In this document: piece after piece, positions 26,281-33,793 of the stretch | Numbering within the stretch: position 1 is the first letter of the stretch | Layout of the letters: each line of letters begins with the position of its first letter | Assembly: GCF_030296595.1 (NCBI RefSeq) | Contig: NZ_AP027731.1 | Location: 1,674,001-1,738,000 of the forward strand | DNA: 64,000 bases | Direction: 5' to 3' | DNA from: Naasia aerilata | Lineage (GTDB): Bacteria; Actinomycetota; Actinomycetes; Actinomycetales; Microbacteriaceae | Notes under the pieces: generated by a model | Database searches by the model: none | The model's input: only the letters and a program-made list of their open reading frames with translations | Told to the model about the DNA's origin: nothing | Program-made: the position numbers and the translations under genes

Positions 26281-26412
26281 GTGCCAGAAGCCCACTCTCA
26301 CCCCGTCGACGACCTGCCGGTCACCCAGCCGATGTGCGCGAAGCACTGGTGGGCGACCCTCACGCCCGGCGGCACGTGCCCGCTGTGCGAGGCGCAGTCC
26401 GGGCGCGCATAG
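26281..26412 (+). CDS. 43-residue putative zinc-ribbon peptide
   Basis: A GTG five bases after AAGGAGG (26269-26275), the strongest ribosome-binding site in the area. The peptide contains Cys-x3-His-Trp-Trp and later Cys-x2-Cys (MCAKHWWATL, GTCPLCEAQ), spaced like a compact zinc-binding knuckle. It is cytoplasmic by appearance. Function unknown. Confidence 0.6.
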   Translation: MPEAHSHPVDDLPVTQPMCAKHWWATLTPGGTCPLCEAQSGRA

Positions 26413-26424
26413 GCGTGCGCGGGG

Positions 26425-27329
26425 TCAGCGCGGCTGCAGGAGGTCGGTCATCACCGGCGCGCTCCGGTCGTTCGCGGTGAGGGGGCGAGCTTCCACAGCG
26501 ACTCGATGGTGTGCAGCAGGGAGTAGTGGCTGTACGCGACATCGGAGGTCGCCCCCGATCGAGCCAGCGAGCCGGCGAACACCGTCGCGACGTCGTTGTG
26601 CTTGGCGGTGCCCTCGTCGAAGGTGACCACGAGGAGCGAGTCGCCGCCGAAGCCGGGGGACTGGAGGAGCTTCGGCACCTCCTGCGACAGCCAGGTGTCA
26701 CCCGTCGCGATGTCGCAGTTGTGCATGTCGTTGCAGAGGTCGGGAGTGACGAAGGCGAGGGAGGGGAGCCTGTCGTCCGCGAGGTCCGTGGCGAGCTGCT
26801 CGTACGGCACCACATGCTGGCGGCATCGCGAGCTGTCTCCGGAGATGTCCCGGTAGTAGAGGAAGGGGATGTGCCGCGGAGCGTAGTTGCCGGTGCTTCC
26901 GGTGCTGCAGGGCTGCGGCATCCCCTCGCCGTAGATCTTCCAGGTGAGGCCGGCCGCCTCTACCCGGTCGGCGAGGTTCGGCACGTCCACGCCGCAGTCG
27001 GCGGGGAGGCAGTCGGTCGTGATCCCGTTCGTCGAGCCGCTCGTGAGGGCGACGTAGTTGGGCAGGCTGGGATTGGTGATCGCCGAGTAGTTGGTCGCGA
27101 CGGCGCCCGCGGCGGCGAGCTCGTTGAGGTAGGGGGCGTCGTCGTCCCCGAGCACGTGATCGGCGGGCTCGTTCTCCTCGAGGATAACGACAATGTGGTC
27201 GGGGACGGGGATCGTCGGCGTCGGACTCGGCGTCGGGGCAGGCGTCGCGTCCGCGGCCGTGCAGCCGGCCAGAAGCAGGGACGCGCTGAGGAGGAGGGCC
27301 GCGCTCGGGAGCACGCGGGGGTGGCGCAT
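26425..27329 (-). CDS. Phosphoesterase-family lipoprotein (frameshifted near C-terminus)
   Basis: A lipoprotein signal ends in the lipobox LLAGC. A Pro/Thr linker leads to an alkaline-phosphatase-superfamily phosphoesterase domain: IVVILEENEPADHVLGD, then ITNPSLPNYVALTSG with the nucleophile region, DLCNDMHNC, and VVTFDEGTAKHND. This resembles the PF04185-type acid phosphatase/phospholipase C family. The frame breaks at the G run 26481-26485; one extra base gives the conserved ending LWKLAPLTANDRSAPVMTDL and moves the stop to 26425, for 301 residues. It would hydrolyse phosphate esters at the outer face of the membrane. Confidence 0.8.
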
Positions 27330-27394
27330 GGGGAAAGCGTAGTGGCGGGGCGGCGGAAGGCCCGCCTCGCCAGGGATTCTGCTAGGAAAGGGAC

Positions 27395-28243
27395 ATGAGT
27401 ACCGACGAGGAAGTCGCCGCCAACCGCGCCAACTGGGACGAGCGTGTGCCGTCGCACGTGCGCGCCTATGGCGCGGAGTCGTTCGCGGGGGACAGCGGCG
27501 CCATCTCCGCCGTCGTGCGGGCCGATGCGGTCAGCCTGGCGCCGCACCTGCCGGGCGGCTCGGTCAAGGGTCTGCGGCTCATCCACCTCCAGAGCCACAT
27601 CGGCACCGACAGCATCAGCTGGGCGCGACTCGGTGCCGACGTGGTCGGCGTCGACTTCTCGCGCGAGTCCGTGCAGGCGGCGCACGCCCTCGCCGCGCGT
27701 GCGGGTGTCGACTGCCGGTTCTTCGAGTGCGACGTGGTGGACGCTGCCCGGGTCGTCGGCGAGCGGTTCGATGTCGTCTACACGAGCATCGGCGTGCTGA
27801 ACTGGCTCCCCGACCTTCCGCGCTGGGCCGAGGCGGTGCGGGACCTCCTCGCCCCGGGCGGCGTCTTCTTCCTGCGGGATGCGCATCCCATGCTCAACGC
27901 CGTGGCCTTCGACAGCCCTGTGGATGCCCTGAGGCTCGGGCGGCCCTACTTCGGACTCGAGGGACCGATCCGGTACGAGGACGGCACGACGTACGCGGAT
28001 CCCGGCGTGCGACTGCGCAGCGCCGTCACCTTCGAGTGGCCGCACTCCGTCTCCGACATCGTGCAGGCGCTGCTCGACGTCGGTCTGGTCCTCCGCGCGA
28101 TGGACGAGGGCACGACCATCCCCTGGCAAGCTCTCGGCGCGCTCGTGGAGACGCCGCGGGGATGGGTGCTGCCCGGTGCGATGGATCGGCTGCCGCTCAC
28201 CCTCAAGATCGTGGCCACCCGGCCCCGCACGGAGACCCGGTGA
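27395..28243 (+). CDS. Class I SAM-dependent methyltransferase
   Basis: 282 residues. Starts NRANWDERVPSHVRAYG; motif I region is LIHLQSHIGTDSISWARLGADVVGVD, then CDVVDAARVVGERFDVVYTSIGVLNWL and LLAPGGVFFLRDAHP. This matches the methyltransferase-11 type seen in many Actinobacteria with no settled substrate. It overlaps the next gene by GTGA, so the pair is likely translated together. Confidence 0.85.
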   Translation: MSTDEEVAANRANWDERVPSHVRAYGAESFAGDSGAISAVVRADAVSLAPHLPGGSVKGLRLIHLQSHIGTDSISWARLGADVVGVDFSRESVQAAHALAARAGVDCRFFECDVVDAARVVGERFDVVYTSIGVLNWLPDLPRWAEAVRDLLAPGGVFFLRDAHPMLNAVAFDSPVDALRLGRPYFGLEGPIRYEDGTTYADPGVRLRSAVTFEWPHSVSDIVQALLDVGLVLRAMDEGTTIPWQALGALVETPRGWVLPGAMDRLPLTLKIVATRPRTETR

Positions 28244-28650
28244 CCCGGGAGACGCGGCATGTCAGCATGCGGATCGAGCGTCCGGCTGCGGAGATCTACG
28301 CCTTCTGCGTCCAGCCGGCGAACCTGCCGCGCTGGGCGGCCGGACTAGGCGGCTCCATCGCCAGTGTGGACGGCCGCTGGATCGCGCAGTCCCCAATGGG
28401 TGCCGTGGAGGTGCAGTTCGCGCCGGGCAACGACTTCGGGGTGCTCGATCACCGCGTGACGCTCGAGGACGGACAGACGTTCGACAACCCCATGCGGGTG
28501 ATCCCCGACGGCGATGCCGCTGCGGACGTCGTGTTCACCCTGCGGTGGGCGGACGGCACGGCGGCGGAGGCGTTCGAGGCGGACGCAGCTGCGGTCGAGG
28601 CCGACCTGCGGACGCTCAAGCGGCTCCTGGAGTCCGACGGCGCGGCCTGA
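28240..28650 (+). CDS. SRPBCC (START-like) family protein
   Basis: 136 residues, GTG start inside the previous stop. Pattern HVSMRIERPAAEIYAFCVQPANLPRWAAG is the N-terminal strand-helix of polyketide cyclase/SRPBCC folds, followed by beta strands (VEVQFAPGNDFGVLDHRV) and a long C-terminal helix (EADLRTLKRLLES). Members bind hydrophobic ligands. Coupling to a methyltransferase suggests a joint role, but the ligand is unknown. Confidence 0.75.
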   Translation: MTRETRHVSMRIERPAAEIYAFCVQPANLPRWAAGLGGSIASVDGRWIAQSPMGAVEVQFAPGNDFGVLDHRVTLEDGQTFDNPMRVIPDGDAAADVVFTLRWADGTAAEAFEADAAAVEADLRTLKRLLESDGAA

Positions 28651-28683
28651 CCTCTGCGGCTGCGCCGCGTTCCCCTGGGCCTG

Positions 28684-28771
28684 CTGCCCGAATCGCGGAG
28701 ATCTCGCCCCTGTGCCCGCCGGATCCGCATGACTGAATGCCCGGCGGGTGCCTTCTCCGTGATTTCGTCAG
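28684..28771. repeat. Palindromic repeat family A, degenerate copy
   Basis: Arms 28684-28701 and 28754-28771 share CGGAGA/TCTCCG and most flanking bases with the copies at 23936 and 63796. An inner hairpin CCCGCCGG/CCGGCGGG (28715-28722 with 28741-28748) is present. Confidence 0.5.
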
Positions 28772-28872
28772 CGAGCTGGTGCGGCGAGGATGGCGGGAAG
28801 TCGGGGAAGAGCGGCGGTTCCTGCATGCACGACTTCGGCACACTCGGAGGAGTCCGAAGAGAAGGAGAGCCC

Positions 28873-29553
28873 ATGGCCTTGATCCTGTCCACCGCGGCGG
28901 TCGCCGACGCGTCACTCCGGATCGGGGTGCCCGCTCGTCCGGGACCTTCGACGCTCGTCCCTCTCCTCCCAGGAGCCCCGTTCGCCGGGCCCGCCTGCCC
29001 CGTGACGCACTTGGGCAGCGTGGACGTGCTGCTCGAGACGATCGACGACGCCGCACCAGGGGGCGTGCTCGTCGTCGACAACGGCGGGCGCGAGGACGAG
29101 GCCTGCCTTGGCGACCTCATGGTCCTGGAGGCGCGGGAGGCCGGCTTCGCCGGCATCGTGGTGTGGGGTCGGCACCGGGACACAACGCAGCTGGTCGAGA
29201 TCGGGCTGCCGCTGCACAGCATGGGCGCCCGCTCGTACGGGCCGCGCCGGGTGCCGCCCGCCGGTCGGGCGATGCGGTCCGCGTTCCTCGATGGCGTCGC
29301 AGTCTCCGGCGACGACTGGGTGGTGGGCGACGACGACGGGGTCCTGTTCCTGGCTCCCGAGGGGCGCGAGGAGATCTTCGCGCTCGCCGCGTCCATTCAG
29401 GAGACGGAAGGCGCGCAGGCGCAGCGGATGCGCGGCGGGCAGAGTCTGCGGAGCCAGCTCGACTTCGCGGGGTATCGGCGCGCACAGGCGGCGGATCCGA
29501 GCGTCACGCTGAGGCGTCATCTCCAGGAGCACGGCGGCGCCATCGAGGTGTAA
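28873..29553 (+). CDS. RraA-family protein
   Basis: 226 residues from ATG 28873. The RraA/4-hydroxy-4-methyl-2-oxoglutarate aldolase fold is indicated by TAAVADASLRIGV, GPACPVTHLGSVDVLL, GGVLVVDNGGREDEACLGDL, AGIVVWGRHRDTTQL, the SYGPRRVPPAG loop and the acidic GDDWVVGDDDGVLF. In canonical enzymes the GxxxD/RxD residues bind Mg2+ and oxaloacetate-type substrates; here R-D-x-T-Q replaces the usual R-D. It may be an aldolase or decarboxylase, or a binding protein. Confidence 0.75.
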   Translation: MALILSTAAVADASLRIGVPARPGPSTLVPLLPGAPFAGPACPVTHLGSVDVLLETIDDAAPGGVLVVDNGGREDEACLGDLMVLEAREAGFAGIVVWGRHRDTTQLVEIGLPLHSMGARSYGPRRVPPAGRAMRSAFLDGVAVSGDDWVVGDDDGVLFLAPEGREEIFALAASIQETEGAQAQRMRGGQSLRSQLDFAGYRRAQAADPSVTLRRHLQEHGGAIEV

Positions 29554-29621
29554 GGCGGCGGGTGCGCGGGCGATTGCCCCGGGTGGTGACGCGGTGGGGC
29601 TTCAACCCGCGCGGATCCGCT

Positions 29622-29662
29622 GCTGATTTCGAGACGCCCGCTGCGCGGGCTCCTCAATCAGC
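29622..29662. repeat. Intergenic inverted repeat with GCTGATT/AATCAGC arms
   Basis: Outer arms 29622-29628 and 29656-29662 enclose CCCGC-TGC-GCGGG. The following bases (to about 29720) repeat GATCAGCGGG and GCGCGGGCCC. This type of GC-rich palindrome is common between genes in Microbacteriaceae in my experience of such sequences; it is probably a terminator for the RraA gene. Confidence 0.5.
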
Positions 29663-29728
29663 GGGTGGCGCGGGCCCCCGATCAGCGGGCTGCGCGGGCC
29701 CGGCTCCTCGTTCTGCGGCGGGCGCTCG

Positions 29729-29848
29729 CTACGCCGCGGCGGCGAGCTCTGCGGCCTCGCGGCGCGTGATCAGCCGCTCGTGCACCAAGTCCGAATCGAT
29801 GACCTGCGCCTGCAGGAAACGCGTGAATGCCTTGCTCAAAATCCTCAT
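29729..29848 (-). CDS. 39-residue hypothetical protein
   Basis: ATG with GGGGAAGAAGAG upstream. The peptide (starting MRILSKAFTRFLQAQVIDSD) is helical, amphipathic and charged, with no membrane segment. Ends in Ala repeats. Support is the ribosome-binding site and coding-like composition only. Confidence 0.4.
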   Translation of the reverse strand: MRILSKAFTRFLQAQVIDSDLVHERLITRREAAELAAAA

Positions 29849-29985
29849 GATCTCTTCTTCCCCCGCAGACGAGTATGCGGACCCCCTCCGACACCGGGAG
29901 TCCCCAGTCCGTGGGGAGACGCCGCCCGGATCCGCGGAAAGTCGCGGAATCGGGCCCGAGCGCGCACCCGTCTTGGGGGTAGAGG

Positions 29986-30660
29986 TCAGAGCGGCGGGTC
30001 GAGATGACGCAGGGCGTCGTCCATCTTCCGCGCCATCTCGGCGTAGCCGTCGTCGTTCGGGTGGAGGCCGTCGTTCGCCATCCACTCGGGGTGGCCCTCG
30101 ATCCAGTGCGAGGCATCCGGGATGTAATCCGCGCCGATCGCTGCCGCTGCGTCCTTCACCCAGCCGATGATGGTGGCCACGGACGCCGGGCGCTCGTCGG
30201 TGTACCAGAAGGGCTCCACCACGACGATGCGGGCATCCGGAAGGCCCTCGGAGATGCGGGTGGAGTCGGCCGTGATCTGCGCGCGGATGCGGTCAGGATC
30301 GGCGTCATAGCTGAAGTTGTCGTTGAGGCCCATCGTGATGAAGAGGATGTCCGGCTTCTTCGCCAGGACGAGCGACGGCAGATCGCCACTGCCTTCGCCG
30401 AAGGCGGTGCGGTGGTTCACGAAGCCCAGGCCGTTGACGCTCGGGTTGTACTCGCGCCAGCCGCGCTCGCGGCAGATCACCGTAGACCAGCGCTTCGCCG
30501 GGTCGCTGGCACCCGTGCCGAGCGTGTAGGAGTCGCCGTAGAACGCGACGAGCGGGCCGCTTCCCTCCGACGCGGCGGGGGAGGGTGCGGCGGCAGCGCA
30601 GCCGGCGAGTCCCAGGGCGGCGCCGAGGGCGGTGGCGGAGAGGAGGAGTCGGCGCAGCAT
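29986..30660 (-). CDS. SGNH-hydrolase-type lipoprotein
   Basis: 224 residues from ATG 30660. Lipoprotein signal with lipobox GLAGC. GDSL block I is VAFYGDSYTLGTGAS with the nucleophile Ser; block III TMGLNDNFSYD; block V DGLHPNDDGY with the Asp-His pair. The SGNH catalytic set is complete. Family members deacetylate or deacylate sugars and lipids at the cell surface, so an exopolysaccharide or cell-wall ester substrate is possible but not shown. Confidence 0.85.
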   Translation of the reverse strand: MLRRLLLSATALGAALGLAGCAAAAPSPAASEGSGPLVAFYGDSYTLGTGASDPAKRWSTVICRERGWREYNPSVNGLGFVNHRTAFGEGSGDLPSLVLAKKPDILFITMGLNDNFSYDADPDRIRAQITADSTRISEGLPDARIVVVEPFWYTDERPASVATIIGWVKDAAAAIGADYIPDASHWIEGHPEWMANDGLHPNDDGYAEMARKMDDALRHLDPPL

Positions 30661-30780
30661 GCCTGGAGTTCGGAGCCGCGAGCCCTCAGGGGCACGCCGC
30701 GCTGCCGCGGGTGCCGCGGGCGCGTCAGGATCGGCAGCGGGAGGCACGTGTCCATACGGCCCGCGTGAGCGTGAAGCAGT

Positions 30781-30830
30781 ACGTTCCGGCCCGGTGTGCG
30801 CGGTACACCGCACACTTCGGGCCGGAACGT
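30781..30830 (-). terminator. Long inverted repeat after acyl-CoA dehydrogenase
   Basis: 13-bp arms ACGTTCCGGCCCG/CGGGCCGGAACGT (30781-30793, 30818-30830) continue, after a TT bulge, into GTGTGCG/CGCACAC. It begins 15 bases past the minus-strand stop at 30846. Confidence 0.6.
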
Positions 30831-30845
30831 GCACTCCCGGCGCGG

Positions 30846-32051
30846 TCAGACGAAGGCGGCCTTGCCGGTGATCGCTCGACCCACGATGAGGGTGTTCATC
30901 TCGCGCGTGCCCTCGTAGGAGTAGATCGCCTCCGCGTCGGCCATGTGCCGGGCGACGCCGTAGTCAAGCAGGATGCCGTTGCCGCCAAGGGCCTCGCGGC
31001 ACCAGCCGACCGTCTCGCGCATCCGCTCGGTCGCGAACAGCTTCGCGAGCGCGGCGTGCTCGTCCTTCTGCTTGCCCGTATCGAGCAGCTGGGAGACGCG
31101 AACCACCATGCCCATCGAGGCGGTGATGTTGCCGAGGCTGCGGACCAGGAGGTTCTGCACGAGCTGGTGCGACGCGATCGGCTTGCCGAACTGGACGCGC
31201 TCGCCGGTGTACTTGACGGCCGCCTCGTAGGCGCCGATCGCGTTGCCGACCGCCGCCCACGCCACCTCGGCGCGGGTGAGGCGCAGGACGGTCGCCGTGT
31301 CGCGGAAGCTGTTCGCGTTCTGCAGGCGGTTGCTCTCCGGCACGCGCACGTTGTCGAGCGTGATGTCGGCGTTCTGCACGATCCGCAGGCTCTGCTTGTT
31401 CTCGATCTTGGTGGCCGTGTAGCCGGGGGTGGAGGTGGGGACGATGAAGCCCTTCACCTGGCCGTCCTCCGCGCTCTTCGCCCAGATGATGGTGATGTCG
31501 CTGAAGGTGGCGTTGCCGATCCAGCGCTTGGAGCCGTTGAGGACCCAGTCGTCGCCGTCGCGAGTCGCGACCGTGCGCAGACCCTGCGCCGAGTCCGAGC
31601 CGGACAGCGGCTCGGTGAGACCGAACGCGCCGATCACGTCGGCGGCCGCCATCTTCGGCAGCCACTCGCGGCGCTGGGTCTCGTCGCCGCCCACGCTGAT
31701 GGCGCCCATCGCCAGGCCGTTCTGGACGCCGACGAAGGTCGCGATGGAGGCGTCGACGCGAGCGAGCTCGAGCGCGACGAACCCGCGGAACACCGCCGAG
31801 TTCTCGTACGGACGGGTCTCGGCCCACGGCATCGCGAACAGCTTGAGGTCCGCGAGCGGCTTCATGACCTGGGTGGGGAACTCGGCGCGCGTCCAGTAGT
31901 CGTCGACGAGCGGCCGGACCTCGCGCTCCAGGTAGTCCCGCAGGTCGGCGAGGACCTGCTTCTCGCGGTCCTCGAGGAGGTCCTCGTAGCCGTAGAAGTC
32001 GCTGGTGAGCCGCGTGAACGTGGCGGGGGCGAGCGTCGTGTCGAGAGTCAT
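30846..32051 (-). CDS. Acyl-CoA dehydrogenase family protein
   Basis: 401 residues; ATG 32051 with GGAG upstream. Family blocks: FGLTEPLSGSDSAQGLRTVA (FAD/substrate signature), WVLNGSKRWIGNATFSDI, RVQFGKPIASHQLVQNLL and the C-terminal signature REALGGNGILLDYGVARHMADAEAIYSYEGT. The Tyr-Glu-Gly-Thr motif carries the likely base. It resembles the glutaryl-CoA dehydrogenase branch in size and motifs. It uses FAD to form the enoyl-CoA. Divergent from manA; function in amino acid or lipid catabolism is inferred. Confidence 0.9.
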   Translation of the reverse strand: MTLDTTLAPATFTRLTSDFYGYEDLLEDREKQVLADLRDYLEREVRPLVDDYWTRAEFPTQVMKPLADLKLFAMPWAETRPYENSAVFRGFVALELARVDASIATFVGVQNGLAMGAISVGGDETQRREWLPKMAAADVIGAFGLTEPLSGSDSAQGLRTVATRDGDDWVLNGSKRWIGNATFSDITIIWAKSAEDGQVKGFIVPTSTPGYTATKIENKQSLRIVQNADITLDNVRVPESNRLQNANSFRDTATVLRLTRAEVAWAAVGNAIGAYEAAVKYTGERVQFGKPIASHQLVQNLLVRSLGNITASMGMVVRVSQLLDTGKQKDEHAALAKLFATERMRETVGWCREALGGNGILLDYGVARHMADAEAIYSYEGTREMNTLIVGRAITGKAAFV

Positions 32052-32168
32052 TCTGTGCTCCATTGCGGTGGGGTGCCGAGGCGAAACCGGATCGAGGCTA
32101 GTCGCGGGCTCAGAACGGGGCAAAAGCGGTTGGTAGTTTGATGCAAGCGAAGAAGCGAGGACCGATCC

Positions 32169-33421
32169 GTGTTTGTAGGCATCACCAACACCCCTCAGTC
32201 GTACGCCTGGGGATCGACGAGTGCCATCGCCGAGATCCTCGGCCGGGCGCCGTCCGGCGGCCCCGAGGCCGAGCTCTGGCTCGGGGATCACCCGCTGTCG
32301 CCGTCCGTGGTCACGGAGCCCGCGCTCGTGGGCGGGCACCGCACCCTCGACCGGTTTATTGCCGCGGATCCGGCTCGCGCCCTCGGGGCGAACCGGCGTT
32401 CGGACACCCTCCCGTTCCTCCTCAAGGTGCTCGCCGCCAATGAGCCGCTGTCGATCCAGGCCCACCCGTCGATCGAGCAGGCGCAGGAGGGCTTCGCGCG
32501 GGAGAACGCGTCCGGCGTCGCCCTCGACGCGCCGCACCGCCTGTACAAGGACGAGCGCGCCAAGCCGGAGCTCACGCACGCCCTGAGCGAGACGTTCGAG
32601 GTGCTCGCCGGGTTCCGTGAGGTCGCCGAGACGCGGCTGATGCTGAACGAGCTGCAGGCGATCGCGACGGCGATGGGCCCCGAGGACGCGGGTCCGATCC
32701 GGGACCTGTGCGCGCTCGTCGACGACGACCGCGCGAGCGCGCTGAAGAACATCGTCGCCTTCGCGCTGGGGGATCGCCGGAGGCGGATCGCACGGTGACG
32801 GCGCTCGGCCGAGTCGCGCGCTCGGCGCCATCGTCCTCGAGCTTCCGCCGCGAGTACGAGACTCTCGCCGAGCTCGCGGACCGGCACCCCGGCGACCCCG
32901 GCATCCTCGTCGCGCTCCTGCTCAACCGCGTCAGCGTGATGCAGGGGCAGGCGATCTACCTGCCGTCCGGCAACGTGCACGCCTACCTGCGCGGCCTTGC
33001 GATCGAGATCATGGCCGCCTCCGACAACGTCATGCGCGGCGGTCTGACCACGAAGCACGTGGACACCGAGGAGCTGCAGAAGGTAGTGCTCTTCGAGCCG
33101 GTGCCCGCGCCTCTGATCCGCGCCGAGGATGGCGGCCCTGGCGTCGAGCTGTACCGCCCGGACGTGCCCGACTTCCTGCTCGCCCGTGTGGCTGTCGGAG
33201 AGGCGGGTGCGGTGCACGGCTACACGACCACCGGCCCCGACGTCGCGACGCTCACGCTGACCGGGCCCGCGATCGTTCTGTCACTCGGGGAGCTCGTCGT
33301 CCGCGGGGCCTTCTCGGAGCGCGCCGTCGGCCGAGGAGAGGCGATCTTCGTGACGCCCGACGAGCAGCGCCTCGAGTTCTCCGGATCTGCGGTCGCGTTC
33401 GTCGCCACCACGAACGACTGA
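32169..33421 (+). CDS. manA: Mannose-6-phosphate isomerase, class I (frameshifted)
   Basis: GTG start (VFVGITNTPQSYAWGSTSAI). The N-part has AELWLGDHPLSPS and LPFLLKVLAANEPLSIQAHPS, with the zinc ligands Gln and His, and KPELTHALSETFEVLAGFR with Glu. The frame breaks at the G run 32768-32772; one extra G continues into LGGSPEADRTVTALG and the second half (QAIYLPSGNVHAYLRGLAIEIMAASDNVMRGG with His). Restored length is 417 residues, normal for the class. The enzyme interconverts fructose-6-P and mannose-6-P, feeding GDP-mannose made upstream of the Gmd protein in this window. Confidence 0.9.
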
Positions 33422-33479
33422 GCACCCGCCGTCGGGGCCGCCCTACGGCTGAGTCGCCTCGCCCGCGCGGTCGGCGTTC

Positions 33480-33582
33480 TGCGCGGATCAGGCAATCGCC
33501 CTCAGGAGACGGCATGTCTTCCTGAACCGCGTGCGAAAACGGCCGATCGTCCTGATCCGCGCAAAATCTCCTGATCCGCGCA
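33480..33582. repeat. Palindromic repeat with TGCGCGGATCAGG arms
   Basis: The left arm (33480-33492) pairs perfectly over 13 bp with CCTGATCCGCGCA at 33551-33563, and that right arm is repeated directly at 33570-33582. Probably the manA terminator region or a REP-like element. Confidence 0.65.
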
Positions 33583-33761
33583 ACTCGCGGAACCGGGTGC
33601 ATGGGCGGGCGAAGGGGCAGAACAGGCAGGATGGGCGAGACCCGCGCGCCGAGGGAACCCCGATGGTACGAGTGCGCCGACGGGGAGCCCCGGTGGTGCG
33701 GGCGGCGCCGCCAGGGGACCCCGGTGACGCCCTGTCGGCGCCACCGGGCTGAGGAGGCTCA

Positions 33762-33787
33762 GCCGGCGGACCTCCCGTTCCGCCGGC
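33762..33787 (-). terminator. Terminator hairpin after CotH gene 2
   Basis: A 9-bp perfect stem GCCGGCGGA/TCCGCCGGC with an 8-base loop starts seven bases past the minus-strand stop. No T-run. Confidence 0.6.
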
Positions 33788-33793
33788 CGAGTT

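Larger units (their letters stand above)
33422..33793. other. 372-base gap between manA and CotH gene 2
   Basis: No gene is supported. It contains the GCGCGGATCAGG palindromic repeat (33480-33582), G/C-rich near-repeats (GGGAACCCCGATGG and GGAGCCCCGGTGG around 33650-33725), and a terminator hairpin for the minus-strand gene (33762-33787). Confidence 0.5.
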
